Positions 16,109 through 23,515 of a stretch of DNA of 29,788 nucleotides are shown one piece after another. Under the pieces are notes generated by a model that worked only from the letters and a program-made list of their open reading frames with translations, was not told the DNA's origin and did not search any database. The stretch is from Ottowia sp. (GTDB lineage: Bacteria; Pseudomonadota; Gammaproteobacteria; Burkholderiales; Burkholderiaceae_C): assembly GCA_023228705.1 (NCBI GenBank), contig JALOAS010000032.1:1-29788 (forward strand), given 5' to 3'. A program made the position numbers and the translations under genes. Numbering within the stretch: the stretch's first letter is position 1; each line of letters begins with the position of its first letter.

Positions 16109-16383
16109 GCGAGTTGAGCCTCGTTGCCCTGGTTTCCATCATCACCGCCGGACTGACGGTGGCCATAGGTTCGTTTGGCGCCGCGCTGGGCGAAGGCCGG
16201 GCCGCCGCCGCAGCCATGGCTGCCATCGCGCAGCAGCCCGATGCGGCGCCCGTGCTGTCGCGCACGCTGTTCGTCAGCCTGGCCATGGTCGAATCATCGG
16301 GCATCTACTGCTTCGTCGTGGCGCTGATCATGATTTTTGCCAACCCGTTCTGGGACGTGGTGCGCCCGGCGCTTGGAGGCTGA
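16105..16383 (+). CDS. atpE: N-type ATPase subunit c (ion-binding rotor ring)
   Basis: A 92-residue hairpin of two membrane helices forming the rotor ring. The ion-binding carboxylate is Glu63 on helix 2 in the motif ESSGIY (63-68). Ser64, Ser65 and Tyr68 stand where a sodium-binding c subunit has Ser, Thr and Tyr. Helix 1 has Glu30 in ALGEGRAAAA, exactly 33 residues before Glu63, where sodium-type rings have Gln. Two facing carboxylates occur in other N-ATPase c subunits; the Burkholderia pseudomallei N-type ring is reported to be a proton-specific 17-mer. Ion choice therefore cannot be settled from sequence. Confidence 0.95.
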   Translation: MSELSLVALVSIITAGLTVAIGSFGAALGEGRAAAAAMAAIAQQPDAAPVLSRTLFVSLAMVESSGIYCFVVALIMIFANPFWDVVRPALGG

Positions 16384-16389
16384 GTCGCG

Positions 16390-17166
16390 ATGTCGATTGA
16401 CTGGGTCACGGTGCTGGCGCAGCTGGCCAACTTCCTGCTGCTGGTCTGGCTGCTCAAGCGCTTCCTCTACCGTCCCATCCTGGCCGGAATCGACGCGCGC
16501 GAGGCCGAGATCGCCCGCCGCATGTCCGCGGCCGACGAGGCGCGCGAACAGGCCCGCGCGGCCGAGCAGGAATACCAGCGGCTGCGTGAGAAGCTGTCCG
16601 CGATACGGGAAGAAAAAGTGGCCGAAGCGCTGCGCGCCACCGAGCACGAGCGCGAGCAGCTGCTGGCCGAGGCGCGCGCGCAACGCGAGCAGGAGCACAG
16701 GGACTGGCGCCGCCACCTCGAGCGCGAACGCGAAGAGTTCGTGCAGCGCCTGCAGCGTGCCGGCGCGACCACGCTGCTGGAACTCACGCGCAAGGCCCTG
16801 CACGAGCTGGCGGGCGAAAGCCTGGAAGCGGCCATCGCGCGCCAGCTGGGCCAGCGCCTCACGCCCATGGCCGCGGAGCTGGGCGCGGCCGCCGGCCCGG
16901 TCCGGCAGGCCACCGTCAGCACGCAGCAGCCGCTGCCGGCCGAGGCGCAGGCGCACCTGACGGCCGAGCTCAAGCGCGCCCTGCCCGGCGCCGAGCCGCG
17001 CTTTGTCGTCGATGCCGAGCAATCACCCGGCGTCATCATCCAGGCCGGCGGCGCGCGACTGGACTGGACCATCGCCAGCTACATGGACGAATTCAACGCC
17101 GCGCTGACTCGCGCGCACCCCGCTGCCACGACCGCGCTGCAACCCGAGCATGAACAGCGACGATAG
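16390..17166 (+). CDS. atpF: N-type ATPase subunit b, with a delta-like C-terminal tail
   Basis: The peripheral stalk subunit, 258 residues, about 100 longer than a typical bacterial b. Residues about 5-25 form the membrane anchor (VLAQLANFLLLVWLLKRFLY). A long charged coiled coil runs from about 36 to 130. The extra C-terminal region, about residues 185-250, ends in PGVIIQAGGARLDWTIASYM, which resembles the C-terminal domain of the delta subunit, where a G-V-x-I-x-x-G pattern is followed by D-x-S and a terminal helix. The operon has no separate delta gene, so this tail may replace it (inference). It overlaps atpA by 17 bases. Confidence 0.92.
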   Translation: MSIDWVTVLAQLANFLLLVWLLKRFLYRPILAGIDAREAEIARRMSAADEAREQARAAEQEYQRLREKLSAIREEKVAEALRATEHEREQLLAEARAQREQEHRDWRRHLEREREEFVQRLQRAGATTLLELTRKALHELAGESLEAAIARQLGQRLTPMAAELGAAAGPVRQATVSTQQPLPAEAQAHLTAELKRALPGAEPRFVVDAEQSPGVIIQAGGARLDWTIASYMDEFNAALTRAHPAATTALQPEHEQRR

Positions 17167-18745
17167 CATCGGCCACGCCGCCCTGGACGCGGTAGATGAC
17201 ACCGCGGCGGCGCACGCGCGGCAGGCTTTCGAGCAATGGCGCCAGGGCCTGATTGCAACGCCAGCGCCTGCGCCGGTGCTGACCGAGTCGGGCGTGGTGA
17301 CCGATGTCGGCGACGGCGTGGCAACGGTGGCCGGGCTGGCGCGTGCGCTGGCCGACGAGCTGCTGCTCTTTGCCAGTGGCGTGCAGGGCCAGGTACTTGA
17401 CCTGGAACCGGATCGCCTCGGCGTCATCCTGCTCGGGCCTGCCGATGCCGTGACCCTGGGCGAGGCGGTCTACCGCACGCGCAAGGTGGTCAGCGTGCCG
17501 GTGGGCCCGGAACTGCTGGGCCGCGTCGTCGATGCGCTGGGACGCCCGCTCGACGACAAGGGGCCGGTGGCCTGCCTGGCCCGGGTCCCGGTGGAGTCCG
17601 AAGCGCCGTCCATCCTGGAGCGGGCAGCGGTGGCCCGGCCGCTGGCCACCGGCATCACCGCGGTCGATGCCGCCATTCCGGTGGGCCTGGGCCAGCGCCA
17701 GCTCATCATCGGCGACCGGCAGACCGGCAAGACTTCGCTGGCCGTGGACGCCATGCTCAACCAGCAGCGCTCCGACCTCACGTGCATCTACTGCGCCGTG
17801 GGCCAGCGTGGCGACGCCGTGGTGCGCGCCATCGCTGCGCTGGAGGATGGCGGCATGCTGGCCCGGAGCATCGTCGTTGCCAGCGGCGACGAGGAGGCCC
17901 CCGGCCTGGCGTACATCGCCCCCTATGCGGCCATGGCCATGGCCGAGCATTTTGCCGCGCAGGGCCGTGACGTGCTGCTGGTCATCGACGACATGACGCA
18001 CCACGCGCGCGCCTACCGCGAACTGTCGCTGCTGCTGCGCCGGCCGCCCGGGCGCGAGGCGTTTCCCGGCGACATCTTCTACGTCCACGCGCGCCTGCTC
18101 GAGCGTGCCGGGCAGTTCGGAAGCGAACGCGGTGGCGGCTCCATCACCGTGCTGCCGGTGGTTGAAACCGAGGCGGAGAACCTGTCGGCGTACATTCCGA
18201 CCAACCTCATCTCCATCACCGACGGCCAGATCTACCTGTCGCCGCGGCTGGTGCGCATGAACCAGTTCCCGGCGGTGGACCTGGGCCTGTCGGTGTCGCG
18301 CGTTGGCGGCAAGGCCCAGGGCCGCGGCCTGCGCACCGTCTCGGGCAACCTGCGCGTGACGCTGGCGCAGTTTGAGGAGCTGGAGGACTTTGCCCGCTTC
18401 GGCACGCGCCTGGATGACAGCGTGCGCGCGCGCCTGGCGCGCGGTGTCGCCGTTCGTGCCGCGCTGCGCCAAGCCGAGCGCGACCCCCTGTCGACGCTCG
18501 AGCAGCTGGCCATCCTGGTCGCGGCCATGGAGGGCCTGTTCGACGGCTTGAGCAACGCCCAGGTCGCAAGCGCCATGCACCGGGTGCGCGCTGCGGCCCT
18601 GCGCGCCCTGGCCAAGGACCAGCCGCACATTGCTGCGGGCGGCACGCTGGACGAGGACCAGCGCCAGCATCTGCTTGCAGCAGCACGCGAGGCACTGGGC
18701 GAGATACCAGACGGCGGCCCTGCAACGACCGGGCAGGATGCGTGA
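17150..18745 (+). CDS. atpA: N-type ATPase subunit alpha
   Basis: The non-catalytic nucleotide-binding subunit, 531 residues. Walker A is GDRQTGKT (188-195), Walker B ends VLLVIDDMTHHA (275-286), and the arginine finger that reaches the beta active site is Arg384 in SVSRVGGKAQ. The N-terminal helix (about 1-35) that docks on the peripheral stalk is present. The ATG lies inside the end of atpF, and the stop overlaps the atpG start by one base (TGATG). The order b-alpha-gamma without delta between b and alpha is the N-type pattern. Confidence 0.95.
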   Translation: MNSDDSIGHAALDAVDDTAAAHARQAFEQWRQGLIATPAPAPVLTESGVVTDVGDGVATVAGLARALADELLLFASGVQGQVLDLEPDRLGVILLGPADAVTLGEAVYRTRKVVSVPVGPELLGRVVDALGRPLDDKGPVACLARVPVESEAPSILERAAVARPLATGITAVDAAIPVGLGQRQLIIGDRQTGKTSLAVDAMLNQQRSDLTCIYCAVGQRGDAVVRAIAALEDGGMLARSIVVASGDEEAPGLAYIAPYAAMAMAEHFAAQGRDVLLVIDDMTHHARAYRELSLLLRRPPGREAFPGDIFYVHARLLERAGQFGSERGGGSITVLPVVETEAENLSAYIPTNLISITDGQIYLSPRLVRMNQFPAVDLGLSVSRVGGKAQGRGLRTVSGNLRVTLAQFEELEDFARFGTRLDDSVRARLARGVAVRAALRQAERDPLSTLEQLAILVAAMEGLFDGLSNAQVASAMHRVRAAALRALAKDQPHIAAGGTLDEDQRQHLLAAAREALGEIPDGGPATTGQDA

Positions 18746-19611
18746 TGGCGCATACCCTGGAGCAACTGGCGCGGCAGGAGCAGACGCTGGTCAGCATCCA
18801 TGGCATCGTGCGCACCATGAAGACGCTGGCCGCGATCAACGCCGCGCCCTACGAACAGGCCGCCACCGCCATAGACGGCTTCCGGCAGACCGTTCGCCAC
18901 GGCCTGGCGGCCTTTGCCTGGCGCATGGGCAACCAGGTATTGACGGACAGCGGTGCCATGCAACGGCAGGTGCTGGTGGTGTTTGGCTCGGACCACGGCT
19001 TTTGCGGCAACTACAACGCGGTGGTGGCCCGGGCCGCGCAGCACTTCCTGGACGCCCCCGGCGCCCAGCCCGGCGTCGTGCTCTGCGTTGGCGCCAGGCT
19101 GCACGACGCGCTGGCCGACGCCGGCGTGCCAGCCGACCAGCTGCTTGTGCCGCCGGCTTCGGTCGACGGCATCGGCCGCCTGGCCGGCGACATCGTCACG
19201 CGCGTCGAGCAGCTCGGGCGCGGCGCACCGCTGACCCGGCTTGCCGTGCAACTGGCGTATACGCGGCGCGCCGGCCACGCCGAGCGCGAACCGCACGTCG
19301 CCACCCTGCTGCCGCTGCAGCGCGCGCTGCTCGCGCCCCCCCGGCGCTGGCCGGGACGATCGCTGCCCGACTTCGGCATGGCGCCAGCGGCGCTGCTAGC
19401 CGCACTGCTGCGCCACCACGTCTTTGCCAGCGTCTTCCATGCTGCTGCAGAAGCGCTGGTCACTGAAAACGCGGCACGCCTGGCGCTGATGCAGCAGGCC
19501 GAACAGTCCGTCGAGGAGCGCCTGGAAACCGTGCGGCGTGAGCTCTCAGGGGTGCGCCAGGAGCAGATCACCGAGGAGTTGATGGACATTGTCATCGGGC
19601 ACATGCAATGA
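18745..19611 (+). CDS. atpG: N-type ATPase subunit gamma
   Basis: The central rotor shaft, 288 residues. The N-terminal helix has LVSIHGIVRTMKTLAAIN, and the conserved GFCGNYN (88-94) corresponds to GLCGGFN in F-type gamma. The C-terminal helix ends ELSGVRQEQITEELMDIV, which packs with the N-terminal helix to form the shaft. The ATG at 18745 overlaps the atpA stop; a GTG one codon upstream is also possible. It is the last gene of the operon, and the repeat mosaic starts seven bases after its stop. Confidence 0.92.
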   Translation: MAHTLEQLARQEQTLVSIHGIVRTMKTLAAINAAPYEQAATAIDGFRQTVRHGLAAFAWRMGNQVLTDSGAMQRQVLVVFGSDHGFCGNYNAVVARAAQHFLDAPGAQPGVVLCVGARLHDALADAGVPADQLLVPPASVDGIGRLAGDIVTRVEQLGRGAPLTRLAVQLAYTRRAGHAEREPHVATLLPLQRALLAPPRRWPGRSLPDFGMAPAALLAALLRHHVFASVFHAAAEALVTENAARLALMQQAEQSVEERLETVRRELSGVRQEQITEELMDIVIGHMQ

Positions 19612-19617
19612 ACTGAA

Positions 19618-19645
19618 GAGGTTGAGCGTTTGAAGAGGTTGAGCG
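19618..19645 (+). repeat. Left arm of a perfect 28-bp inverted repeat
   Basis: Exact reverse complement of 20194-20221. The arm contains GAGGTTGAGCG twice. The pair encloses about 550 bases holding all three A modules and the first B module. Confidence 0.9.
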
Positions 19646-19694
19646 AAGATGAAGAGGTTGAGCGTATTGCGTCCAGCGTCCAGCGTGTGCGCCT

Positions 19695-19790
19695 GATGAA
19701 AGATGATCTCGGCCCTTGCGGGCCCTGGATGAAAGCCGCCCGCGGCGGCTGATGAAGGTTTGGCGTCAAGCGTTGAGCGTCCAGCGTGTG
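19695..19790 (+). repeat. Repeat module A, copy 1
   Basis: Begins GATGAAAGATGATCTCGG, followed by the stem GGCCC-TTGC-GGGCC and a second G+C-rich stem (GCCGCC/GGCGGC type). It ends with four GCGT-starting heptads (19763-19790). The middle differs slightly from copies 2 and 3. Confidence 0.85.
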
Positions 19791-19819
19791 CCGGCCACGC
19801 TCAACGTTCAACCTGTCCG

Positions 19820-19906
19820 GATGACAGATGATCTCGGCCCTTGCGGGCCTCGGATGATCGCCGCCTGCGGCGGCTGATGAAAGTTGGGCGTCAAGCGTTC
19901 AGCGTG
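19820..19906 (+). repeat. Repeat module A, copy 2
   Basis: Nearly identical to copy 3 through the two stems, including GCCGCCTGCGGCGGC (six-base stem, three-base loop). It ends in GCGTTCAGCGTG heptads. Confidence 0.88.
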
Positions 19907-19913
19907 AGCGTAC

Positions 19914-19941
19914 AACGCCCAACGCCCAACGCTCAACGCTC
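19914..19941 (+). repeat. Four tandem heptads AACGCYC
   Basis: Two AACGCCC units followed by two AACGCTC units, then AACCTCCCC. The run leads into module B copy 1. Confidence 0.85.
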
Positions 19942-19993
19942 AACCTCCCCATCATGGCGGCGCAGCCGCAGTCATTGCCGCCGCGCAGCGGCG
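19937..19993 (+). repeat. Repeat module B, copy 1
   Basis: A 57-base sequence identical to 20211-20267 except for one base. It includes CATCATGGCGGCGCAGCCGC and a G+C-rich stem-forming end. Confidence 0.88.
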
Positions 19994-20076
19994 AGGTCAT
20001 CCGTCATGCGCCACGCCACACGCTCAACGCCAAACGCTCAACCTCCCCTTGGCGCCCTCGCCGCGATTCCCCGCCG

Positions 20077-20165
20077 AATGAAAGATGATCTCGGCCCTTG
20101 CGGGCCTCGGATGATCGCCGCCTGCGGCGGCTGATGAAGGTTTGGCGTCCAGCGTTCAGCGTGTG
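20077..20165 (+). repeat. Repeat module A, copy 3
   Basis: Begins AATGAAAGATGATCTCGG and carries the same two stems as copy 2, then GCGTCCAGCGTTCAGCGTGTG-type heptads. Confidence 0.87.
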
Positions 20166-20193
20166 CCCACCACGCCCAACGCTCAACGCTCAA

Positions 20194-20221
20194 CGCTCAA
20201 CCTCTTCAAACGCTCAACCTC
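20194..20221 (-). repeat. Right arm of a perfect 28-bp inverted repeat
   Basis: Exact reverse complement of 19618-19645. It overlaps the start of module B copy 2. Confidence 0.9.
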
Positions 20222-20267
20222 CCCATCATGGCGGCGCAGCCGCAGTCATTGCCGCCGCGAAGCGGCG
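20211..20267 (+). repeat. Repeat module B, copy 2
   Basis: Same 57-base sequence as 19937-19993, with C changed to A near the end. Confidence 0.88.
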
Positions 20268-20298
20268 CGATCATCGAAGCGTAAGCGAGGTCATGCGT

Positions 20299-20354
20299 TA
20301 CGCTCAACGCCCAACGCTTGACGCTCAACGCCAAACGCCAAACGCCAAACGCCA
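20299..20354 (+). repeat. Eight tandem heptads ending in four AACGCCA units
   Basis: Units in order are TACGCTC, AACGCCC, AACGCTT, GACGCTC and four AACGCCA, followed by AACCTCCCC. The run ends nine bases before 20364 and 17 bases before the dioxygenase start codon, so copy-number change here would alter the gene's leader. Confidence 0.88.
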
Positions 20355-20371
20355 AACCTCCCCGAGCCGCC

Positions 20372-20980
20372 ATGACCGGATACGACCCCATAATCACCCA
20401 ACTCAACATGCAGGGCTGGGCCATCTCGGACTCGGCTGTCCGGCCGCAATGGAGCCGGCAGCTGCTGGCCACGGCGCAGAAGCAGTGGAAGGCCGGACGG
20501 TTCGAACCGGGAGAATTCGGCCGCGCGGGCGCGGGCGGGCGCCAGGCCGAGATCAGGGGCGACGCGATCTGCTGGATCCAGCCGCAGTCACGGACGGCCG
20601 CGCATCCGTTCTTTTCATGGATCGCGCAGTTCCGGGACCTGCTGAACCAGCGCTTTGACCTGGGGCTGCGCAGCCAGGAATTTCACTTTGCACGCTACCC
20701 GGCCGGCAGTGGTTACAAGAAGCACATAGACCAGCATCGCGGGCGCAACTTCCGCAAGATCTCGCTGGTGCTCTACCTCAACCGGCAATGGGACGCCGCA
20801 GACGGCGGCGAGCTTTGCCTGTACGAAACGTACAACCCCGACGTGGAAATCCGGCGCGTGGCGCCGCTGGGCGCGCGCCTCGTCGTTTTTGTCAGTGGCC
20901 GCGTCCCGCACGAGGTGCTGCCGTGCAAGGCCACGCGCTGGAGCATCGCCGGCTGGCTGCGGACCGACGAGCCCGCGTGA
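20372..20980 (+). CDS. 2-oxoglutarate/Fe(II)-dependent dioxygenase (prolyl 4-hydroxylase-like)
   Basis: A 202-residue cytoplasmic oxygenase with the double-stranded beta-helix fold. The iron ligands are His118 and Asp120 in GSGYKKHIDQHRG and His180 in SGRVPHEVLPC; Arg189 in TRWSIAGWLR would bind 2-oxoglutarate. KISLVLYLNRQWDAADGGELCLY is the typical strand-turn-GGEL segment of prolyl 4-hydroxylase-type members. The substrate is unknown. The ATG at 20372 is right after the repeat mosaic and has only a weak CCTCCCCGAG leader, with no normal ribosome binding site. The gene is probably unrelated to the upstream ATPase. Confidence 0.9.
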   Translation: MTGYDPIITQLNMQGWAISDSAVRPQWSRQLLATAQKQWKAGRFEPGEFGRAGAGGRQAEIRGDAICWIQPQSRTAAHPFFSWIAQFRDLLNQRFDLGLRSQEFHFARYPAGSGYKKHIDQHRGRNFRKISLVLYLNRQWDAADGGELCLYETYNPDVEIRRVAPLGARLVVFVSGRVPHEVLPCKATRWSIAGWLRTDEPA

Positions 20981-21192
20981 CCGGCGCACCCGGTATCTTG
21001 CTGCTGTCCGCGCCGGCGAAGGGATGGCAGGCGTGCAAGCCCGGGCCCGACACGGCGGCATCGACGATCCCGATACTGCATGCCGGACATTCTGGCAACG
21101 CTGCGGCGTTTCATTCCGGCGTCTGCTGCGGGCGTCCGCATGCCGGAATCCGTTTCTCTGGCCAGGCCGCTGCTTCTGCCACAATCACGCTC

Positions 21193-21756
21193 ATGTTCTG
21201 GACCCTGCCCACCATGCTGACCTGGGCCCGCATCATGGCGATCCCGCTGATCGTGGCGGTGTTCTACGTCTCGCTGCCCGCGCAGCTGGCCAACGTGGTT
21301 GCGGCGCTGATGTTCATCCTTTTTGCGCTGACCGACTGGCTGGACGGGTTCCTGGCGCGCCGGCTCAAGCAAACGTCGGCGTTTGGCGCGTTCCTGGACC
21401 CGGTGGCGGACAAGTTCCTGGTCTCCGCCTGCCTGCTGGTGCTCGTGCACCTGCACCGGATCGACGTGTTTGTAGCGCTCATCATCATCGGCCGGGAAAT
21501 CGCCATCTCGGCGCTGCGCGAGTGGATGGCCAAGATAGGCGCGAGCAAGAGCGTTGCCGTGCACATGCTGGGCAAGGTCAAGACGGTGACGCAGATGGTT
21601 GCCATTCCACTGCTGCTGTACAACGGCGTGCTCTGGGGCGTGAACACGCACTACTGGGGCGTGTGGCTGATCTGGATCGCTGCCGTGCTCACGGTCTGGT
21701 CCATGGCCTACTACCTGCGCAAGGCCGTGCCTGAAATCCGGGCGCGGGTGCGGTAG
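21193..21756 (+). CDS. pgsA: CDP-diacylglycerol--glycerol-3-phosphate 3-phosphatidyltransferase
   Basis: Makes phosphatidylglycerol phosphate from CDP-diacylglycerol and glycerol 3-phosphate in the inner membrane. The 187 residues fit the family. The CDP-alcohol phosphotransferase signature is complete: Asp48, Asp51-Gly52, Ala55-Arg56, Gly65, Asp69 and Asp73. There are four to six hydrophobic helices. The ATG at 21193 gives the family N-terminus MFWTLPTMLTWARI; I see no strong ribosome binding site. It converges with ribD, with only 18 bases between the stops. Confidence 0.94.
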   Translation: MFWTLPTMLTWARIMAIPLIVAVFYVSLPAQLANVVAALMFILFALTDWLDGFLARRLKQTSAFGAFLDPVADKFLVSACLLVLVHLHRIDVFVALIIIGREIAISALREWMAKIGASKSVAVHMLGKVKTVTQMVAIPLLLYNGVLWGVNTHYWGVWLIWIAAVLTVWSMAYYLRKAVPEIRARVR

Positions 21757-21774
21757 CGCCCCCCGCGCGAGCCA

Positions 21775-22932
21775 TCAACGCGCGGCGCCGTCCGCATGCA
21801 GCCAGCGCGAACTGCCGCGCAACCTGGCCCGAAGGCGCAAGTCGGGACCGATGCGCGCCACGTCCACGTAGTCCAGTGCAACGCCCTGCGCCACCGTGGT
21901 GAGCGGCGCCAGTTGCGCAATTCCGGCGCCCTCGCCCAGCAGCAGCGGCGCCTGATACAGCAGCAGCTCATCGACCAGGCCGGCGCGCCACAGCGCGCCG
22001 CCCAGGATGCCGCCCGCCTCGACGTGCAGCTCGCCCACGCCGCGGGCGGCCAGGTCGCGCAGCAGGCTGCGCAGGTCGACCTGGCGCCCATCGGCCTGCG
22101 CCGGATCGGCGCGCGGCAGGCAAACCACTTCGGCGCCCCGGGCGCGCAGCGCGGCCGCGGGTTCCGGGGACGCGCTGGCCGTATAGATCAGGACCTGGCG
22201 GTCCCGGACGCGCCACAACCGCGCATCCAGCGGCGTGCGCAAGGCGCTGTCGGCGATGACCAGCACCGGCTGGCGCGGCAGATCCACGCCACGCACGTCA
22301 AGCCGCGGGTCGTCGCCCAGGATGGTGCCCATGCCGGTCAGGATGGCGTCGGCGCGTGCGCGCCAGGCATGGCCATCGGCACGTGCTTGAAGGCTCGTGA
22401 TCCACTGGCTGACGCCATTGGGCAACGCGGTGCGTCCATCGAGCGACGCTGCCGCCTTGACACGCAGCCAAGGCAGCCCGCGCAGCATGCGGCTGAAAAA
22501 GCCCAGGTTGAGCTCACGCGAATCCGTCGCGCCAACGCCCAGCGTGACGTCCACCCCGGCCGCACGCAGCCGCGCAAGACCCTGCCCCGCCACCCGGGGA
22601 TTGGGGTCCCGGACGGCCACCACCACGCGCGCGATACCTGCTTCTGTGAGCGCGTCGCAACACGGCGGCGTGCGACCCTGGTGCGCGCACGGCTCCAGCG
22701 TGACGTACGCGGTGGCACCCGCGACGCTGGCGCCGCGACTGCGAGCGTCCCGCAACGCCATGACTTCCGCATGCGCCTGCCCCGGTCGCTGCGTCATGCC
22801 ACGGCCCAGCAGCTGGCCATCTGCGCCCACCAGCACGCAACCCACGGCCGGGTTGGGACGGCATGCCGGTGCGGCCAGCCGCGCCAGCGCCAGCGCATCC
22901 TGCATGAATTGCAAATCGGTGGACGAAGTCAT
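21775..22932 (-). CDS. ribD: Bifunctional riboflavin deaminase/reductase RibD
   Basis: Catalyses two steps of riboflavin synthesis: deamination of the pyrimidine intermediate from GTP and reduction of its ribose. The 385 residues comprise an N-terminal deaminase domain with zinc ligands His54 (HAEVMAL), Cys82 and Cys91 (PCAHQGRTPPC), then a reductase domain from about 150 with KAAASLDGRTALPNGVSQWI and GAGADILT-like RADAILTGMGTILGDDPRL. VEAGGILGGALWRAGLVDEL marks its C-terminal part. The ATG at 22932 gives MTSSTDLQFMQDAL; the frame is open further upstream, but there is no better start. It is divergent in function from its neighbours and lies downstream of a strong tRNA terminator, so it needs its own promoter. 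Confidence 0.93.
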   Translation of the reverse strand: MTSSTDLQFMQDALALARLAAPACRPNPAVGCVLVGADGQLLGRGMTQRPGQAHAEVMALRDARSRGASVAGATAYVTLEPCAHQGRTPPCCDALTEAGIARVVVAVRDPNPRVAGQGLARLRAAGVDVTLGVGATDSRELNLGFFSRMLRGLPWLRVKAAASLDGRTALPNGVSQWITSLQARADGHAWRARADAILTGMGTILGDDPRLDVRGVDLPRQPVLVIADSALRTPLDARLWRVRDRQVLIYTASASPEPAAALRARGAEVVCLPRADPAQADGRQVDLRSLLRDLAARGVGELHVEAGGILGGALWRAGLVDELLLYQAPLLLGEGAGIAQLAPLTTVAQGVALDYVDVARIGPDLRLRARLRGSSRWLHADGAAR

Positions 22933-23103
22933 GGAGCGGAAGGTCGGCAAATCCTGCTTTTTCCAGCCGGGCGCTGAAGACAGCCGGCATGCCGATTGTG
23001 ACGCAGCCGCAGCCGGCACCTGCGCCCGCACGGCCATGAGAGCCTGCGACGCAAGTGGCGCAAGGCTGGCTGGCGCCACAAGGCCAGGCCGGGACGACAA
23101 GGA

Positions 23104-23144
23104 CAAAAGAAAAACGGGTTGCGCCCTTGCTGGCCGCAACCCGT
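23104..23144 (-). terminator. Rho-independent terminator of the tRNA operon
   Basis: Read on the minus strand, a perfect ten-base stem (ACGGGTTGCG with CGCAACCCGT) around an 11-base loop is followed by TTTTTCTTTT. It lies nine bases after the tRNA-Asp CCA end. Confidence 0.9.
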
Positions 23145-23152
23145 CTTGAAAA

Positions 23153-23229
23153 TGGCGGAGTGGACGGGACTCGAACCCGCGACCCCCGGCGTGACAGGCC
23201 GGTATTCTAACCAGCTGAACTACCACTCC
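23153..23229 (-). tRNA. tRNA-Asp (anticodon GTC)
   Basis: 77 bases with the acceptor stem GGAGTGG/CCACTCC, D-arm AGTTCAGCTGGTTAGA, anticodon GTC in CCTGTCACG, T-arm GGGTTCGAGTCCC and an encoded CCA. It is last in the Ala-Glu-Asp cluster. Confidence 0.96.
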
Positions 23230-23273
23230 GCGCTGGCCAGCCCGGCTGCCACAGCAGCCATGCCGGCCAAAAA

Positions 23274-23349
23274 TGGCGACCCTACGGGGATTCGAACCCC
23301 GGTACCCACCGTGAAAGGGTGGTGTCCTAGGCCTCTAGACGATAGGGTC
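23274..23349 (-). tRNA. tRNA-Glu (anticodon TTC)
   Basis: 76 bases with the acceptor stem GACCCTA/TAGGGTC, anticodon TTC in CCTTTCACG, T-arm GGGGTTCGAATCCCC and an encoded CCA. It is the substrate of the GltX enzyme encoded just upstream. Confidence 0.96.
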
Positions 23350-23374
23350 AGTAACCTTCTCTACAACGCCAACC

Positions 23375-23450
<76 letters not shown>

Positions 23451-23500
23451 GAACCCTGAAAACCCCTGAAATTCGTGGCGCGCGCTGTATCAAACCCTCA

Positions 23501-23506
23501 ATTATA
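23501..23506 (-). promoter_or_regulatory. Consensus -10 hexamer, likely tRNA operon promoter
   Basis: A perfect TATAAT on the minus strand, about 50 bases upstream of tRNA-Ala and just after the gltX stop. The expected start site is near 23494 and is followed by a G+C-rich stretch. No good -35 element is seen at the right distance. Confidence 0.45.
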
Positions 23507-23515
23507 TCCGGTTTT

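Larger units (their letters stand above)
19618..20363. repeat. Mosaic of heptameric repeats and hairpin modules (non-coding)
   Basis: A 746-base tract built almost wholly from repeated pieces. Its elements are tandem 7-base units of the form AACGCYM and their reverse complement, three copies of a hairpin-bearing module (A), two copies of a 57-base module (B), and a perfect 28-base inverted repeat. Runs of heptads often end in AACCTCCCC (19942, 20040, 20218, 20355). Open frames cross it, but their products simply repeat with the DNA, so it is not coding. It separates the N-ATPase operon from the dioxygenase gene. No transposase, integrase or CRISPR-like spacing is present. Confidence 0.9.

Noticed and set aside
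19841..20134. Open frame of 97 codons in the repeat mosaic, beginning MRASDDRRLRRLMKV
   Set aside because: Another frame at 20098 begins with almost the same residues only because both start in module A. The product mirrors the DNA repeats and has no family.
19618..20363. CRISPR array
   Set aside because: Units are 7 bases long, with no constant repeat-spacer spacing, no unique spacers and no cas genes nearby.
22933..23103. FMN riboswitch upstream of ribD
   Set aside because: None of the conserved FMN-element segments is visible; ribD simply starts downstream of the tRNA terminator.
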